Assembly (NCBI GenBank): GCA_002425885.1
Contig: DINC01000094.1
Location: forward strand, 2,166 to 10,327
From: Spirochaetia bacterium UBA5550
GTDB taxonomy: Bacteria; Spirochaetota; UBA4802; UBA5550
Length of the DNA: 8,162 nt
Direction: 5' to 3'
Shown here piece by piece: positions 6,701-8,162 of this stretch (within the stretch, counting starts at the first letter, position 1; every line of letters begins with the position of its first letter). The notes under the pieces are model-generated. The model saw nothing but the letters and a program-made list of their open reading frames with translations. It searched no databases and had not been told where the DNA came from. The position numbers and the translations under genes were made by a program.

Positions 6701-8023
6701 TGATGCTGATTCCTCAAGGAATGAACCTGTACCTGCAGAACATGCCTCATTCATCGCGTAGTCAATGGGTACCATGTTTTTGAGATACACATATTTTGCG
6801 TCCTGGCCGCCGATTTCAAATATTGTGTCGATATCCTGTTTGAAATATGTTGTGCCTGTTGCATGGGCAATGATCTCATTGTATACAGCTGGTGTTTCCA
6901 TAAAAACGCCGAGGATCTCCCTTGATGAACCGGTGGTTGCAGCAACAGAAACTTTTATGCCTGTACCCCCTGTCTGCTCCTTAACCTGTATAAGCACCTC
7001 TTCAATACATTTTTTCAGGGCCTTTACAGGGTCGCCGTGAGTTCTGCCGTAATAGTCTGCAACGATCTCATCTGTTTCTATGTCAATGAGAGCAACTTTT
7101 GTCGTGGTTGATCCGCCGTCAATTCCGAGGATATATTCCCCTCCGGGCTTAATTTTTCCCCTGAGAGGCTCGATGTATTTTACTCTGCCAAGGGCGCTTG
7201 AGAGAGATTTGTATCTCCCGAAACCTATATCATGTTTCTTGAAAAACATATCGATCCTGGGGACTTCATTCCCTGACCTTGCAGCAAGGAGAGCAGCGCC
7301 GAATGCCTCAAAGTATGTTGCCTGTTCAGGAATAATAAGTTTTAGTTCCGGGAGTTTCTCTTTTATGAATTTAATCATGTGGCTGTTTCTGGTAACGCCA
7401 CCTGTTAAAAGAACTGTACCTTTTTCAATCCTGGCCCGTTTAAGGAAGTCAGCCACCTTCGTTGCCATTACATCACTCAGAGAGAGTACAATATCATCCT
7501 TTGTGGCCTCCCCCTTGTTGAGCTTGTGTGTACAGTCGCTCTTCATAAATACTGAGCATCGCGAAGAGAGAGGGTGAGGCTTTGCTGTATCAGGGACATT
7601 GAATATATCATTGAGTTTCATGTCCATACGGCCCAGCTGCTGTTTAAAGAATTCACCTGTGCCTGAGGCGCATTTGTTTCCGGAAAAACTTGTTATTATC
7701 TTTCCGTTATTATCTATTGTATAAACAACGAAGTTCTCCCCGCCAAGAGAGACAACAGCGTCTGTTTCAATTTCCAGTTCTCTCAGTGTCTCTTCAACAC
7801 AGATCGATTCAATAACATTATTGGCGTTTATCAGGTAGCGTCCCTCTGTTCCTGTTACAAGGAGTTTTGTCCCTGCGGGAATATCGGAGCCTGTGATAAA
7901 ACTTTTCAGCGTGGTTAGAAAATCACCTTCATGTTCAATAATCCTGTGCCATAACATTTTTTCCTCATCCATCAATACTGCCTTTATGCTGGATGAACCT
8001 ATATTAATGCCTAAGCTATGCAT
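3713..8023 (-). CDS. Giant fused acyl-CoA dehydratase activase / HgdB-like reductase (1436 aa)
   Basis: A single-chain protein combining the ATP-driven activator and the iron-sulfur component of the 2-hydroxyacyl-CoA dehydratase / benzoyl-CoA reductase superfamily. Residues 1-250 and 297-562 are two BadF/BcrA/HgdC ATPase domains. The second is canonical: IDGGSTTTK (301-309), GGQD (405-408), and cluster cysteines C428 (NEACSAGTG) and C469 (GEHCSAF). The first has C118 (KCASGTG) and C156 (SRCSVF) but variant nucleotide motifs. A linker has C590, C593, C597 and C615. Residues about 658-990 match DUF2229/COG3580 (C707, C748, C916). Residues about 1003-1430 match COG3581 (C1057, C1093, C1361). In characterised relatives, ATP hydrolysis pushes low-potential electrons to an Fe-S centre. 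The substrate here is unknown. The protein is cytosolic and expected to be oxygen-sensitive. AGGAGG lies 5 bases before the ATG. The gene appears monocistronic, with no CoA-transferase or ferredoxin adjacent. The 1.4-kilo-residue fusion type is known in anaerobes. Confidence 0.93.
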   Translation of the reverse strand: MHSLGINIGSSSIKAVLMDEEKMLWHRIIEHEGDFLTTLKSFITGSDIPAGTKLLVTGTEGRYLINANNVIESICVEETLRELEIETDAVVSLGGENFVVYTIDNNGKIITSFSGNKCASGTGEFFKQQLGRMDMKLNDIFNVPDTAKPHPLSSRCSVFMKSDCTHKLNKGEATKDDIVLSLSDVMATKVADFLKRARIEKGTVLLTGGVTRNSHMIKFIKEKLPELKLIIPEQATYFEAFGAALLAARSGNEVPRIDMFFKKHDIGFGRYKSLSSALGRVKYIEPLRGKIKPGGEYILGIDGGSTTTKVALIDIETDEIVADYYGRTHGDPVKALKKCIEEVLIQVKEQTGGTGIKVSVAATTGSSREILGVFMETPAVYNEIIAHATGTTYFKQDIDTIFEIGGQDAKYVYLKNMVPIDYAMNEACSAGTGSFLEESASGDLNITDVRQIGDIALQADSPLKFGEHCSAFINSDIRKAIQYGATREDITAGIITSIVSNYLNRVVGNRTIGQNIVLQGGVAKNKAVPLAFSMLLDKDITVPPSPELLGAFGVGILAKQKIADGFLEKGSFDLEQILNTEIIYEREFKCRACDNYCSIRVLNVNGHSYMFGGRCNKYANSRRKKEIDEASVFNYIDARDELMFKEMAPPPESFEKKKDYVVGIPKAFSVYTLWPFYSWFFHSLGIEVKLSEEILQEGVARVESAYCFPAEIAHGAVQSIINSGADFIFVPHFRDMPSYEEDVHANFCPITQSLPYYIKKAFTEVDDNRLLSPVVTFKYGTEKALQGFMEMAPQLGVSTYEIDRAFKIAYKKQHEFFDRYREMGKEALERARKSDHPVIALLGRPYNSFTKDANMGIPKKFASRGYSIIPFDMLPFEGSDIFSNMYWYYGQQDMKAASLLKDEDNIFITFISNFSCAPDSFMLHYIKWMMGTKPFLILELDSHSADAGIDTRVEAFLDIIEGYRLKYSGKDEERYDNGLRFINNGKDKIHLFDTANNRKIDIFGNPRVKLLLSNMGRLSSELLASSLRGIGINADAMPLPDIYTLQTARSYMSGKECLPSQLVLGSALKYLESEKYRKDEIYLLFVPTTTGPCRTGQYFVFYENLFRDMGLENVAVITLDSENSYNEMGPNFSQNAWWGLVIADYMKDIETSLRTCAVDPAAAIAKYDELWHELGTIAEKDIKKSIPALERIAAEIAKIPLKRKVEETPKVLIVGEIYVRRDDFAVDELVRLMSKRGIIAKVSGITEWLYYTDFVRYHEIMKKYRLLPWYKKPFSKELRERILFRIESIWKSKVDHKVKAALSATGLIPHTPHNMDEIMGNAHEHFVTCELDSEISISSGAASTAMMHDYSGVINISPFACLIGRVIEGLITPWSRERNYPVMSLEVDGAVLPPNIISKLEIFMLNVLRFRQEMEDTELVEHQGFVDSSFSRKIIR

Positions 8024-8162
8024 TTCTGCCTCCTGAAATAATGCGGGTAAATTTATGATGTTTAATGTTTATGTCTATCTTTTTTTGCATGAATTTAATG
8101 TGGTATTAGCATGATAGAAAATGTATCTTCACAGATAAAGAGTTTTTTGTTTAAAAAAAACT
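8024..8162. other. AT-rich upstream region of the activase gene
   Basis: These 139 bases contain the AGGAGG ribosome binding site (8029-8034, minus strand) and no gene. No -35/-10 pair stands out on the minus strand. At the edge AGTTTTTT (8141-8148) and AAAAAACT (8155-8162) form an AT-only inverted repeat that may continue outside the window. Confidence 0.5.

Noticed and set aside
7080..7577. 165-codon plus-strand ORF inside the activase gene
   Set aside because: It runs antisense through the first and second ATPase domains, whose motifs are clear on the minus strand. The translation is low in complexity and has no recognisable domain.
3713..8023. Possibility that the giant frame is several genes or carries an assembly error
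   Set aside because: All domains are in one uninterrupted frame with motifs from start to end, and this fused domain order is known in anaerobes.
8124..8148. TATCT/AGATA hairpin followed by T6 on the plus strand as a terminator
   Set aside because: The stem is only 5 AT-rich pairs with 4 bases between it and the T run, and no plus-strand gene is visible upstream of it in the window.

Overview
This is a chromosomal window of moderately low GC. Its gene content suggests an anaerobic Gram-negative bacterium. The evidence is a putative lipoprotein, a secreted FecR-domain protein, a Bdr-like heptad-repeat membrane protein and a very large oxygen-sensitive-type acyl-CoA dehydratase activase. Spirochaetota or a deltaproteobacterial lineage would fit, but no rRNA or other marker gene is present, so the assignment is weak.

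Layout. Positions 17-2174 hold three minus-strand genes. In transcription order they are a heptad-repeat, single-TM coiled-coil protein, a complete HI0933/YhiN/BaiN-type flavoprotein 24 bases downstream of it (probably one transcript), and a small orphan lipoprotein with its own ribosome binding site. A 325-base AT-rich divergent intergenic region (2175-2499) follows. It carries candidate promoters for both directions, an imperfect AT-rich palindrome and an isolated GC-rich hairpin. The plus-strand gene at 2500-3540 encodes an exported FecR-domain protein with a long charged helical tail. The minus-strand gene at 3713-8023 occupies over half the window. It encodes a 1436-residue fusion of two BadF/HgdC-type ATPase domains, a four-cysteine linker and two HgdB/DUF2229-like halves.

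The convergent gap between these last two genes (3541-3712) holds a 138-bp MITE-like element. It has 16-bp terminal inverted repeats (15/16 match) and nested internal palindromes, one of which fits the 20-bp ATTCCC-N8-GGGAAT pattern. On the minus strand this palindrome plus a T5 tract makes a credible terminator for the giant gene.

How the genes work together. There is no clear shared pathway. The flavoprotein and the coiled-coil protein look co-transcribed, but no functional link can be read. The large activase/reductase appears to be a self-contained, monocistronic, ATP-driven low-potential redox enzyme of unknown substrate. I see no RNA genes, CRISPR array, transposase or phage gene. The most interesting items are the 3+3 cysteine arrangement in the giant protein, the divergent first ATPase domain and the MITE-like element.
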